Of a DNA stretch of 64,000 bases, positions 49,161 through 60,200 are shown piece after piece; within the stretch, counting starts at the first letter, position 1; each line of letters starts with the position of its first letter. The notes beneath the pieces were generated by a model. That model searched no databases, was not told the origin of the DNA, and worked only from the letters and a program-made list of their open reading frames with translations. Origin of the DNA: Armillaria gallica (taxonomy: Eukaryota; Basidiomycota; Agaricomycetes; Agaricales; Physalacriaceae); the NCBI GenBank assembly GCA_037576215.1, contig JBANDB010000007.1, forward strand, positions 775,001 through 839,000, written 5' to 3'. The position numbers and the translations under genes are program-made.

Positions 49161-51590
49161 AGATCACTTCAACTTGTGAAGGCCATGGAGCATCGTAAAT
49201 GGAATGGAAAACAGAAATGAATATGCAAAAGCTGTTCCTATTAAAATCCTATTTGGAAACAGAGGCTACACATGTCTAGCTGCAAGAAGAAAGCCTAATG
49301 CAGAATAAGAGATGTGGGGGACTGAGGTGATTTGATGGTGTAGCATGTACTCATGAAAGAAAGCAGTGAAGTTCAAGTCGACTCAGAGTTGACATTGATC
49401 AAACATTGATGGATTGGTAAGGTCACATAATCATCGTCGCATCGCATCTGACTGCCTGCCAGTGCATTGGAAGTTGACTGATGAAGCCTTTCCAAGTGAA
49501 TACATAGCATAATATACACCAAAACCTGTATCTTATTTGTTAGTTATAATTTATATGTATATCATAGAAAAAGGGTGGCCAAAATGTGCAAAAGAATGCA
49601 TGAAATGGCAAATTTGCTGTGAGTTAAGCAAAAATAAGTTGCTTAGAAACTTAATTCTGACCGATTTATGTGATTTAAGGTCTGATTTAAGATCGTGTGA
49701 CAGATTTACCAATGTGCTCTGTTATGCAATAATTTGCAGCCGTCTGTCCTGCAGCAACTCCTGTCAGTGTCTGCATGGATAACATCATTTGATACACCTC
49801 AATTTGAGATGCTGATAGCCTAATAGGTACACTGTATAATCATTGTCTCCACCAATAAATTTCTGACTCCATCAAACCAGCTCTCCCAACATGATGAAAT
49901 TTAATTTCTGTTTATTTGATAGGATTTTCATTCCATATCTGACTGGCTTAACAAAGTAGCAAGATACCACTTACCTCCTAGTTCTTTCTCTAAAGCCACC
50001 TATAATAATTTTAAGAAAGGATAATATTATATTTTATGTATATTATCTGTGTAGCTTAGCCCTATCTATGCCATAGAACCTAGCACATCAGACTCTACCC
50101 TCCAGATCCCAATGTGGATGCATCATACCCAGCAAATGTTCATCATATGCACTGCTCAATGTGGCGCTCATAGCCTAAATAATGCCCAGACATGGTCAAC
50201 TTCTCAACATGATAGAGCAACTGCAGTGACTTTCTGCTTATCAGGGTGAGTTTCAATGTTCTACACTGGAAAAATATGAGTAACACACCTGTGTACACCC
50301 TTCCCCTGCAGTTCCAATCCCTTTCTAACCCATCTTGCTCACTGCTGTCCAATTCCACACCATGCTTGTTTCATTTGAAGACTACATCTGTGGTGGATGA
50401 ACCTATGCCCACATGCCTGAGATAGTCATGACTCATAGTCATATTTGTTATATGAGGAAGGACTTCATGTGCAATAAGTAAAGTAGCACACATCGCAGCT
50501 GGTAACAGATGTAGCATGGCATGGTATCATGGGGGGAAAATCCAAGGATGGGGGAAAGCCCAGGAGTAGTGGAAATAGTGTAAGAATATTGAAAGAGAGG
50601 CACAATGGTGAGTTAAGTTGGTAATAAGTGGAGGAAACTTGCAGAGAAGATCTTGAATGAGGGGTGCCTAGTGAGAATAGCCCAGTCAGGGTCTCATTTG
50701 CATGCTCATTGAGGGTCAGCATTCGGATGGGGAGGTGGCAGCCATGGTCAAGGTCAGAACAAGGTGATGGCATGGGTGAGTTGGCAATGTGCTGAGCTGC
50801 TGGATTTAATCAATTTACATTATTTTTGTAAAATTGGTCAAATAAATGTACTTAACTTAAGTTCACTTTTGGCAGGTCAAGTGAATTTGTCACCTTCACT
50901 TGACCTCACTTGCACTTTTGCTTAACTTTCACTTAGGATCGCTTATCTGCTGTTTTGAATGTAATTCTATTTCTATGATGTATTGTAGCATTCAGAAAGG
51001 CTACTGCACTTACAGTATTGTATTATGGCCAAATATAAGTTAGTCCAAATGATTTGGTGTGCAAGCGGAACCAAATTAGGTGACATTGTCAATCTCTCTC
51101 TCTCCAACGATTGCTCTCAGGCTCTTTCGTTGCCTATCTGACTACAATTTGTCTGATTGTCCAGATTATGACCTGCAATAGCCTTAACTATATGCATTTT
51201 GGTCCTACTCAAACTACCCTCCTCCTGGATCACATGTGGACCTGCCTTGGACTCCTGCTCTGATTTAGCACCACTAAAGTCTATGTTTGACTACTCTGTA
51301 ATGCAATGAAATTTTCTCATCACAAGTGAATTTTGAGTTACTCCTTTAGCCATCTAAATAAGAGGATATTACTTAGCAGGTTTCTAAGTTCTATGAGATT
51401 CACTCTCCAGTCTATTTTATGGTGCAGCTTGCTCTATTTCTTATTATCACAATGCTGAATTGTCCTCATCTTTCAGACTTTCATTTTTACAGAGGCAGAT
51501 ATATACAGATACAAGTTTTGTACTATAACAATGCCAGACTTGCCAGACTAGAAGGGCACAACAGCTTACTCAACTTTCTCAAGTGTCCAA
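49161..51590. other. AT-rich sequence, no gene recognised
   Basis: CpG-poor, with short open segments only. A short inverted arrangement of CACTTGACC/GGTCAAGTG-type motifs occurs near 50870-50935 without defined ends. Confidence 0.5.
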
Positions 51591-51594
51591 ACAA

Positions 51595-52514
51595 GGCCCT
51601 GCTATATGGTTGCAAGAATTTTCTCCAAGCCATGATGTGTCTGCTACACAGTGAGGCATGTGTCAACATGGACTGTCATCTGCACAATATGGGTCAGATG
51701 ATTGTTGAGAAAAGCAAGTGCAGAGATGGAATTCACACACCTGGAAGACCTTGACTGCCATATCAATGCATCTGATGCACAACATGGCTTCTGCCTTGAG
51801 AGTGCAGTGCTCTAGCACCAGCCTTCCCACACTCATGTCCTGGTATCATATCACAGCCTTGAGAACCTCCCTCAGGCAGCTCTCAAGCTCTCAAAATGCA
51901 GCTTTGATGTCACTGGGGAGGAGTGCTGAATTGTCTTGCCCATATCAGAACTCCAATACAATATTGCAGACCTTAATCAAATCATCCTTCACCTTGTCCC
52001 ATTCTTCCTTACATGCATCGACTTTCTATGTGGTGAGATGGGGATTAGTACAGCAAGCTCACTGTAAAATAACCATGCACATCGATGACCTTGATGGCTG
52101 TACTTGCCAGTCCTGTCACCACCTTGACATATGGCACCTTGTCCAGCACCTTGCAAATGGCTTGTACAATCCCCAGAATCACAGCCACATTGACGGTCTT
52201 GTTCCCAGTCAAGATATCAGTGGTGTTGTTGTTATCCTTGGTAGTCATAGTTTGAGTATTGGCAAGAGGCTGAGAGGTGGTGGTGGAGCTTTTGTTCGAC
52301 TCTGAAACTGCACTCACGCTATTTGATGATGTGGCAGCAACATCACCAATTGTATCAATGTGGCTGCATCTATCTTGACATAAAAACTTTCTAAGTTTTC
52401 CCTTGACAGAGACCCAGTGACTTAGGCTAGTGCATCTGAGGATGACAAAGTAAGCGATGAGTTGCTGGATGGATCACCGTGCATAATCTGCCCTTTTTTA
52501 TGGAAAAAGCTCAT
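51595..52514 (-). pseudogene. Decayed duplicate of NLR exons 1-3 (5' end only)
   Basis: It aligns with 60340-61301 of the intact NLR gene, same orientation, offset about 8.79 kb. Exon 1 is recognisable by VQAICKVLDKVPYVKVVTGL (about 52150) after an ATG at 52512-52514; exon 2 sequence lies at 51745-52020, and exon 3 stops at about 51595, where similarity ends. CpG sites of the intact copy are mostly TpG/CpA here, and stops and small indels break all exons. It cannot encode the nucleotide-binding domain. Confidence 0.8.
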
Positions 52515-52850
52515 GCCAGTGGCAAGATGGTCATGGTTTCTAATCAAGTGTTGACACGCAGCAAGTCAGGCTTATGTGATACACAGCTGATCTTACACTG
52601 CCACTAAATCTCCCACTTGGTCTAATAAATCTTACTCTTATATCCTCTTCAGCATGCTCTTACCCTCAACCTCCAGGATCTCCCCAATCATCACAATAAG
52701 CTCCTCATAAACCTACTCCTCATATACCTCATACCTCTTCTTCAAATCCACCTCGGGACTCTCAAACACCACCTTCACCCTCCCCTCGCACTCGGAATCC
52801 TTCTGCCCATAATTCTCATCAAGGACCTGCCACTGCTCAGATGTACATGC

Positions 52851-55260
52851 TGATGAGCCTCCAGGCTCTGTATGCTCAGAATTCACGGATTTTCCCTGCT
52901 AATTAATGTTGCTGTCCCTTTGGTGGCCTTTCAGTAAACCAATAATTCCACACATGGCAATACCACTTTCACCCTATGGCAACCACTCTTCATGTGCTTT
53001 GTTATCCATCCCATCTTGCTACACATCATAATTGCTGTACCTCATCACGGCAAGGCACCTTTGATCAACAATCATCCTAATACAGAATCATTGCATCACT
53101 CAGAAGCAACTAGTTGATGTGCCCATTGATCACTTAATAAAATGATGTGATTAACATGAGTACCCTCCCAGCTATGATAATTGCAGCTACAGCAACTACA
53201 GACTGTGTTTACTAAGGCTGTTACAATGCCAAGGCCTCAAGAAAATGTAGCTCCACACGTACTCCTCAGCACAATGACTATTACCCAGAAATCCACAGCT
53301 AAACAGCACTTATTGATCCGCTCATCACTCAATAAAACTATACAGTTTCCATCCGAACACAGCAATGTCAAAGAATTGCTGTTACTTTCGAAGGCAAAGG
53401 ACCATACGATCACTACAATTTTACTAAGCTACAGCCTTACAGCTTTACTAAGTCGCTCATATTTACACTATTTATAAATTTGTACTTGTAGTATAAAAGC
53501 TAGCTAGAAAAATGTAGCTAGCCAGTTTATCGCAGTTTATTTCAGTTCACCATGAGTTCATTGCTGGTTGACCACAGTCTACGTCAATTATCGCCAGTAA
53601 ACTATGTTTATTCACTGTTCTATGGCAATACACCATTTACCCCAGCATATTCTCAATTGCACGTCAACTCTTAAACTCACCAGAGTTATTCCATGGTTTT
53701 TAACTGTGAAGAGTTCTTCCACACTTGCTCTTCGCTCTTAACACTATTGGTACATGCTCATATTGTGCCAATACATGATTGCTGCATCATACTAGTGTTG
53801 CCACGGCTCGACTCGGCTCGGAGTTGTCGAGTTGTCGAGCGGAGTTGAGTCGCACTGAGCGGAGTCACAAAAACAACTTGGGCCCAAAGTGGCTTGACTT
53901 GGCTTCAACTCAACTTTTGATGGCTTGAAGCTGGCCGAGTCAACGACTCCATCCAATTTTGAAAGAGTTATCTCTACCTTGTCCTAGTGGGCATAGACCG
54001 TGACTTATGTGCACCTGATGTTGAGCTGATATGATTTTGTCTGCCTAAGAGTGACCGCATCTTGGTACCCTCCCTTTTTGATGAATTACTGTTGGCATTC
54101 AAACGGCAGGTAGGCATCTAAATTAAGTAATGTGAGAAAATATTATCTAAATCGCCATATTTTTGCCGCCCTTTGGCTGCCCTATGTTCTCATGCCAACT
54201 AGTTTTAGTCCTTGCTATATGTATACCGATCACAACTTGAGAAAAGCATAAAAATAACATACAACTACATTTATGATGGCATTTCAAGCCATCTCTGCAT
54301 ATAAATCATCAGTTATTGAAGTGTACTTTGTGCACTTTCCTATTTGGGTAGGCAATCAATGACTCGTTGACTTGGAGCTGAGTCGAGCCAAAGTCAATCA
54401 TTTCATTTGACTTCGGAGTCGATCCGGAGCTGAGTCATCCGAAGTCAAGCCAAGTCAAGTCGAGTCAAGCCATGGCAACACTACACCATACCTTGCCCAC
54501 ATTATCTTTTATTAGGCCATCATCATTTCACTTTCACACCATTGAAGTTTTCACTATTTCACTTTCACCACCATTATTGTCGCCCACTTGGGTAGTCTCC
54601 AAGTAGACTTAGGATCAGTATCAACAAGTTTTCATATCACAGCAGTATAGGACAGTCCCTTGAGTGGACTTGAAGGTTAGTTTTGACATAGGATAGATCA
54701 TTTCAGTACAAGACCAGTTTCAACATCAACCTCAGCACCAGCACCATATAGGACCAGTATCATCACCGTTTTCATAGTTCCACATTTTCTCTTGCCATTC
54801 CACCCTCAGTACCTCTTTCTACATTATCTCTCACCTCATTCAACCTCAGCATCACATTTTCTTATTGACTCTCTCACTTCTAGACCGATTGCTGTTGGTT
54901 TAGTCCATCTTCCACCATTCGCCCCACTTAGATTACCATCTAGCAACACTTTCTAGTTTCACAGCACGTTTTCTCATATGGATTCATGGTATTAATGTCA
55001 TACCTGTTTCTATCCCCTCTTACTTCAAGAGATCCCTACCAGCTTATAGCCAAAGCATCTAGTACTCGACTACCAAGCAGTACTACTTTGCAGACTTAAA
55101 GTCGCAGTGTATACTTGTGTATAGAGGAATTGATTTACTGCATGGAGGTGCCTCGAACCACTCACACACATGATCACCTTGATTGCCATGCTACCACATT
55201 AACTCCCCCAATCTCATTCTAAGTTGGTGTTGCCATTGCCATGGAAGTCTAGGCTCATCA
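52851..55260. mobile_element. TG...CA LTR-like element, copy 3, with nested hAT MITE
   Basis: It begins TGATGAGCCTCCAGGCTCTG (52851) and ends TCTAGGCTCATCA (55260), with flanks ATGC (52847-52850) and ACGC (55261-55264) differing by a CpG transition. Length 2,410 bp; without the nested 691-bp element and one 8-bp duplication it is 1,711 bp, matching the other copies. It is inserted in the FPP synthase duplicate. Confidence 0.85.
53793..54483. mobile_element. hAT-type MITE nested in copy 3
   Basis: It starts TAGTGTTGCCACGGCTCGAC and ends with the complement of TAGTGTTGCCATGGCTTGAC; the two mismatches in 22 bp are both at CpG sites. The target duplication is CATCATAC (53785-53792) / CACCATAC (54484-54491), 8 bp with one difference. 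Copies 1 and 2 of the surrounding element lack this insertion at the matching position, giving a clean empty site. Dense GAGTCGAG/CTCGACTC-like subterminal motifs occupy about 150 bp at both ends, a typical hAT feature. No coding capacity in 691 bp. Confidence 0.9.
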
Positions 55261-56643
55261 ACGCTCCACAAATACTTGTTATCGAGAATATCTGTAAAAG
55301 TCATCTTGGATCTGATAGTACTCACCGAGGGGGATGAGGATGGATTAGGCAAGGCATAGGGCTTGATGGCTTGGTTCCCGAAGGGGTGGGATTGTGGGAC
55401 ACAGAACATGAACATGGTGAGGGAGACAGGGAGGCAGAAGGCGTAATATGTGGTTTTGTAGATCATGATCAATGAATGTCTTCATATAATAGTCAAAACA
55501 AAGCCTGGCATCAGTGGAAAAAGGTATGCACTTTTTCAGAGAGAACTTGCTCAAATCAACTTTGTTCTTGATAAACTGCCTCATCTCCATCTGGAACATT
55601 GTCTCCAGGAATATCAACATAGTAGCTTGCCCTGTGGAAATGCTTCTTGAGGTGATATATCACAGCCTAGAGCATGAATAAATCATTGTTGGCAATTTGG
55701 CCAACTTTGGGACATGGTACCAGCAGGGCTGGTCTTGGTGCATGATCAATGAATCCATCATGTCATTTTTCAGATGAGGAAGAAAGCTTGAAGCTGTGAG
55801 TGGGAGGGTGAGAATGGGAAAATGAGAAGATACGGAAAGTTGGATGCACAAGCTCAATACCCCAGCCAAGCACAATAGCCTTTAGGTGCTCATCATCTAT
55901 CAGTGAGATCCTCTTGATGATCTCAGTGGTGTCAATGATGGACATCTCACTGTTCAGCTTGCTTCCAGGGACATTGTAGTTGAGATTCTATCAGAGAAAT
56001 GAGTCCGATTCCATTTTCACATAAAAGTCTCTCACCTGCTCATACCAACAATCACATCCTTGGGCATGCCATCGCCCATAATGTAGTCAAGCTGCTCCTA
56101 AGACTTGATAACCTTCTATGCTCCTTCGAAGCATGCATGGTGGACAGCCTTATCGGCTGACATGTGTAATGAGTGTGAATAGACATGATAAGAAGGTGGT
56201 GGTGGGTTGTGTCTGGGATTTTGTTTGTTTACCAGATAATAGCATCTCTTTCCTAGAAGGACGTGGAGGATGACAAGCAGTGCAAGGATCTGAGTCTCAG
56301 ATGCTGACATTCAGAACACGAACACACCCCATGGTAGTCTCTATCCTGCTACACTGACCACACATTCATCTCCATGATTTTAAATCTCACTGACTTTGCT
56401 TGCCAATGGTAAAAGGGTCTGGTGGCTGGCCAGACTCAAATACTAGTCGTGTTGCTGTATCCAGGTTTTCCTGTAGAAGATAAAATAGGGTTTTTTGGAA
56501 GTGTAGGTTGTCGGTTCTGTGAATGATCATTTCATGGAAGCTATGTTGAAATATAGATGAGAGTTGAGAGATGGGTGAGCAAAAGTATGGAGCTGTTAAC
56601 CTTGGGAGCTGTAGAAGCTACAGTACTGCTAGTAAGCATGGTT

Positions 56644-56711
56644 GAAGTTAATTGTTTAAGCTCTCTCAGAGTTTTAGGTGTTGCTGTTGTCACAGAAGTC
56701 TAGATTTATCA
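56644..56711. repeat. Fragment of the TG...CA element 3' end
   Basis: The sequence GTTAATTG...GGTGTTGCTGTTGTCACAGA...TCTAGATTTATCA resembles the last 70 bp of the three full copies (GTTGGTGTTGCCGTTGCCACGGAAGTCT...CATCA). It begins exactly where similarity between the duplicated segment (51.6-56.6 kb) and its parent (to about 63120) ends. Confidence 0.5.
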
Positions 56712-57288
56712 GTGCTACAACCTAAGGTGAGCTGAGCTTTGTTCACTTGCCTATTCACACATTTACCAAGTGTTCACCTATGCCAGGCTGCATGCAAGCT
56801 TTGCTTATTTATCTATTGTAAGAGCTTATAATTATATTTTGTGCACCTGGTGAGGCCCTACCTCTACCCTTATGTTTTCACATATACTTTTACATTCAGC
56901 TTAAGTTTTTTTATCTTAGTATCTCAGTCCCTTAATCCTCAGAGTCAGAAACTCATTTTATTTTTTGTCACCCACCCTTATCTCCCTACTGTACTTGTTT
57001 TATTTTCTTGTATATTGTATTTGTACTCTCTGTAGCCTGTCACACTCTGCAATGTGATGGAAGCTTACTCCTGATTTACACTATTCTTGTGAATAAGGCA
57101 GAGAGATACATCATACCATAAATAGTCTTCAATACAGCTTAGAAAATGTATTATTTAATGTAAAATCACAAAATCTATAGGTAGTCAGATACCAAGTGTA
57201 TCATTATAGATATAGATATCACCTATCAGGCACCCTAATATCCACAGGACAGATTTGAATGCATTTATATATGGATCCATGTTATGTC

Positions 57289-60200
57289 TTATCCTAGTGC
57301 TTTTCTGTGAAGCTTAAGCATCTCCTCTTTCAGCATCTCTGCCTCCTCCAATTGTCCAAGCTCCCTATATGTCCATGCAAGATTGCCCATAGATGTCAAG
57401 GTGTCAGGATGACGCTCTCCAAGAACTTCCTTGCAAAGCTTGAATGTCTCTATCTCTAGCCTCTCTGCCTTCTCCAATTGTCCAAGCTCCTTATATGTCC
57501 ATGCAAGATTGCTCATAGATATCAAGGTGTCAGGATGACACTCTCCAAGCACTTCCCTACAAAGTTTGAGTGTCTCTGTCTCTAGTCTCTCTGCCTCCTC
57601 CAATTGTCCAAGCTCTTTATATGTCAATGCAAGATTGCCCATAGATGTCAAGGTGTCAGGATGACGCTCTCCAAGAACTTCCCTGCGAAGCTTGAGTGTC
57701 TCTGTCTGTAGCCTCTCTGCCTCCTCCAATTGTCCAAGCTCCTTATATGTCAATGCAAGATTGCTTATAAATATCAAGGTGTTAGGATGATGCTCTCCAA
57801 GAACTTCCCTGCAAAGCTTGAGTGTCTCTGTCTGTAGCCTCTCTGCCTTCTCCAATTGTCCAAGCTCCATATATGTCCTTGCAAGATTGCCCATAGATAT
57901 CAAGGTGTTAGGATGACGCTCTCCAAGAACTTCTCTGCAAAGCTTGAGTGTCTCTATCTGTAGCCTCTCTGCCTCCTTCAATTGTCCAAGCTCCTTATAT
58001 GTCAATGCAAGATTGCCCATAGATGTCAAGGTGTCAGGATGACGCTCTCCAAGAACTTCTCTGCGAAGCTTGAGTGTCTCTGTCTGTAGCCTCTCTGCCT
58101 CCTCCAATTGTCCAAGCTTCTTATATGTCAATGCAAGATTGCTTATAAATATCAAGGTGTCAGGATGACGCTCTCCAAGAACTTCCCTGCAAAGCTTGAG
58201 TGTCTCTGTCTGTAGCTTCTCTGCCTCCTTCAATTGTCCAAGCTCCTTATATGTCAATGCAAGATTGTTCATAGATATCAAGGTGTAAGAATGATGCTCT
58301 CCAAGAACTTCCCTGCAAAGCTTGAGTGTCTCTATCTGTAGCCTCTCTGCCTCCTCCAATTGTCCAAGCTCCTTATATGTCAATGCAAGATTGCCCATAG
58401 ATTTCAAGGTGTCAAGATGACACTCTCCAAGCACTTCCCTGCGAAGCTTGAGTGTTTCTGTCTGTAACCTCTCTGCCTCCTCCAATTGTCCAAGCTTCTC
58501 ATATATTAATGCAAGATTGCCCATAGATGTTAAGGTATTTTGGTGATGCTTTCCAAAATAGCACTTACAATACACCAAAGCCTTCTGCCATATGCTCTCA
58601 GCTTTTATATACAAGCCTGCATCATGAAAGATTCCTCCGAGACTAGTATAGATACAAAAAGTAGAATAGTTATTCTGGTGCATATAATCAGCATGTGCAA
58701 TCAGTAGCCGCCGAAACTGATAGTCAGCATCAGTCATGCCATTAGGTGTTGCACGTGCTAAAAGAAGCTGAGTTATATGATATACTCTATCCTTATCCAT
58801 AATAGTCTCCTGAACACACATGTGGATAATAGAGTGAAATGTGAGAGCTTTAGCATTAGTGTCATACATTGTAAGTGAGAGACAGCTTAGTTCATCAATA
58901 CTGTTATCCCATAATCCATCATGTGTAAAGAGTGACAAGAAATGCTTTAGCTCCTCTACAGCTGGAGTTTTCTCCTCCTCAGGCTCAAGATCATCACCAG
59001 TAAAAGCAGCTGCACGATAGAATAGCTCAACAGGTATAGCTGTATGATGAAAGAATGCACAGATCTGTATGAAAAGCTTAGTTACAGGACTAAGCTGTTC
59101 AAAGCTAAGTTGGAAGGCACTAAAGACAGTTTTCTGATAACCATCAAGTGACTTTGTCTTGTAATTAAGAAGCTGCTTGCATTTCCATTTAAAGAGGGAG
59201 AGATAGTTGCTAAGAGTACAGGTTGCAGTTGAGGCAATATATGCACCAGCTGTAGCTACAGCAAGAGCTTGGCAGCCAAGTGCATCAACAATAGCAGATG
59301 CAAGCTGCTGATTGTCATTGTCTGAATCCTCATGTGCATGCTTTAGAAGAAGATCTACAGCCTCACTTTGTTCAAGGTCTGAAAAATCAAGGTGAAAACC
59401 AGGAGATGCCATTTGGTGAACCTCAGTGAGACGGCTAGTGATGATAACACTCCCATGATCACACTGTGGGATGTATTTGCTCAGGTCAACCTTTGGATCA
59501 TCTGCATTGTCAAAAATGAGAAGCCAATCCTCCTGCATCCTCTCTAAGAAATTCCAAACATCATCAACTGATTCACCAATGCCAGTGGCTTTGCCAAGCT
59601 TCTTGAAGTCAGCAGCAAGTGTAGCATCTGAGGTGGCATCAAAAAACCAGACATGTAAGAATCTATCATTGGCTTTCAATATCATAGAGGTTAATTGAAC
59701 ATACAACAGTCTTACCTGGATATGTTCTCAGAAACAAATCTGAGCACCATCTGTGTCTTTCCAGTTCCACCTTTTGCCACAATAGTAACAACATGTAGCA
59801 AAGAAATGAAAGCTGTCTTGATGGACTGATAGAGGCCATCAGCAACCTGCTGGTCAGCAGAACCAGGCAACTCAAATTCACAACCTGGTGAAGCAAAGCG
59901 GGAAACAGCTGGATCAGTGCTTGTTATGAGAATGGGATTATGGATGGAGTAAGGAAGATATTGGTCTAGCTCCAGAGAAGCATCCATATTTTCAAGAATG
60001 AGCAGGGGAGAGGGGTGGGCACCATCATCAGCCTTGACATTGTACGCAATGGCTTTGAGTGCTTCAACTGAGCTCACATCCAGGAAAATGGAAGTAAATC
60101 TAGGTCATGTCAGCTGATGTGATGTTGCAAAATAAGCTACTGACCTGTATGAGTGATCAAAGCTGCGAACAAAAGCTGCAAGTGTGTTCCTGTTTGTGCT

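Larger units (their letters stand above)
52630..56163 (-). pseudogene. Farnesyl diphosphate synthase-like pseudogene, duplicate copy, split by a mobile element
   Basis: It aligns with 61418-62572. From the 5' end: ATG at 56161-56163 followed by SADKA, then stops; an intron-separated middle part includes VDLSKFSLKKC and YYAFCLPVSLTMFMFCVPQS; then ILDNKYLW (about 55275). The element at 52851-55260 is inserted here, and the 3' part (52846 to about 52630) continues with the sequence before the family's C-terminal tail. The start ATG is kept, unlike in the 62.5-kb copy, but TAG and TAA codons occur within the first 20 codons. FPP synthase makes farnesyl diphosphate for sterols and terpenoids; this copy is non-functional. 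Confidence 0.75.

Noticed and set aside
57292..58555. CRISPR-like array of regular repeats
   Set aside because: Repeats are contiguous 126-bp coding units (TPRs) without spacers, inside a eukaryotic gene.
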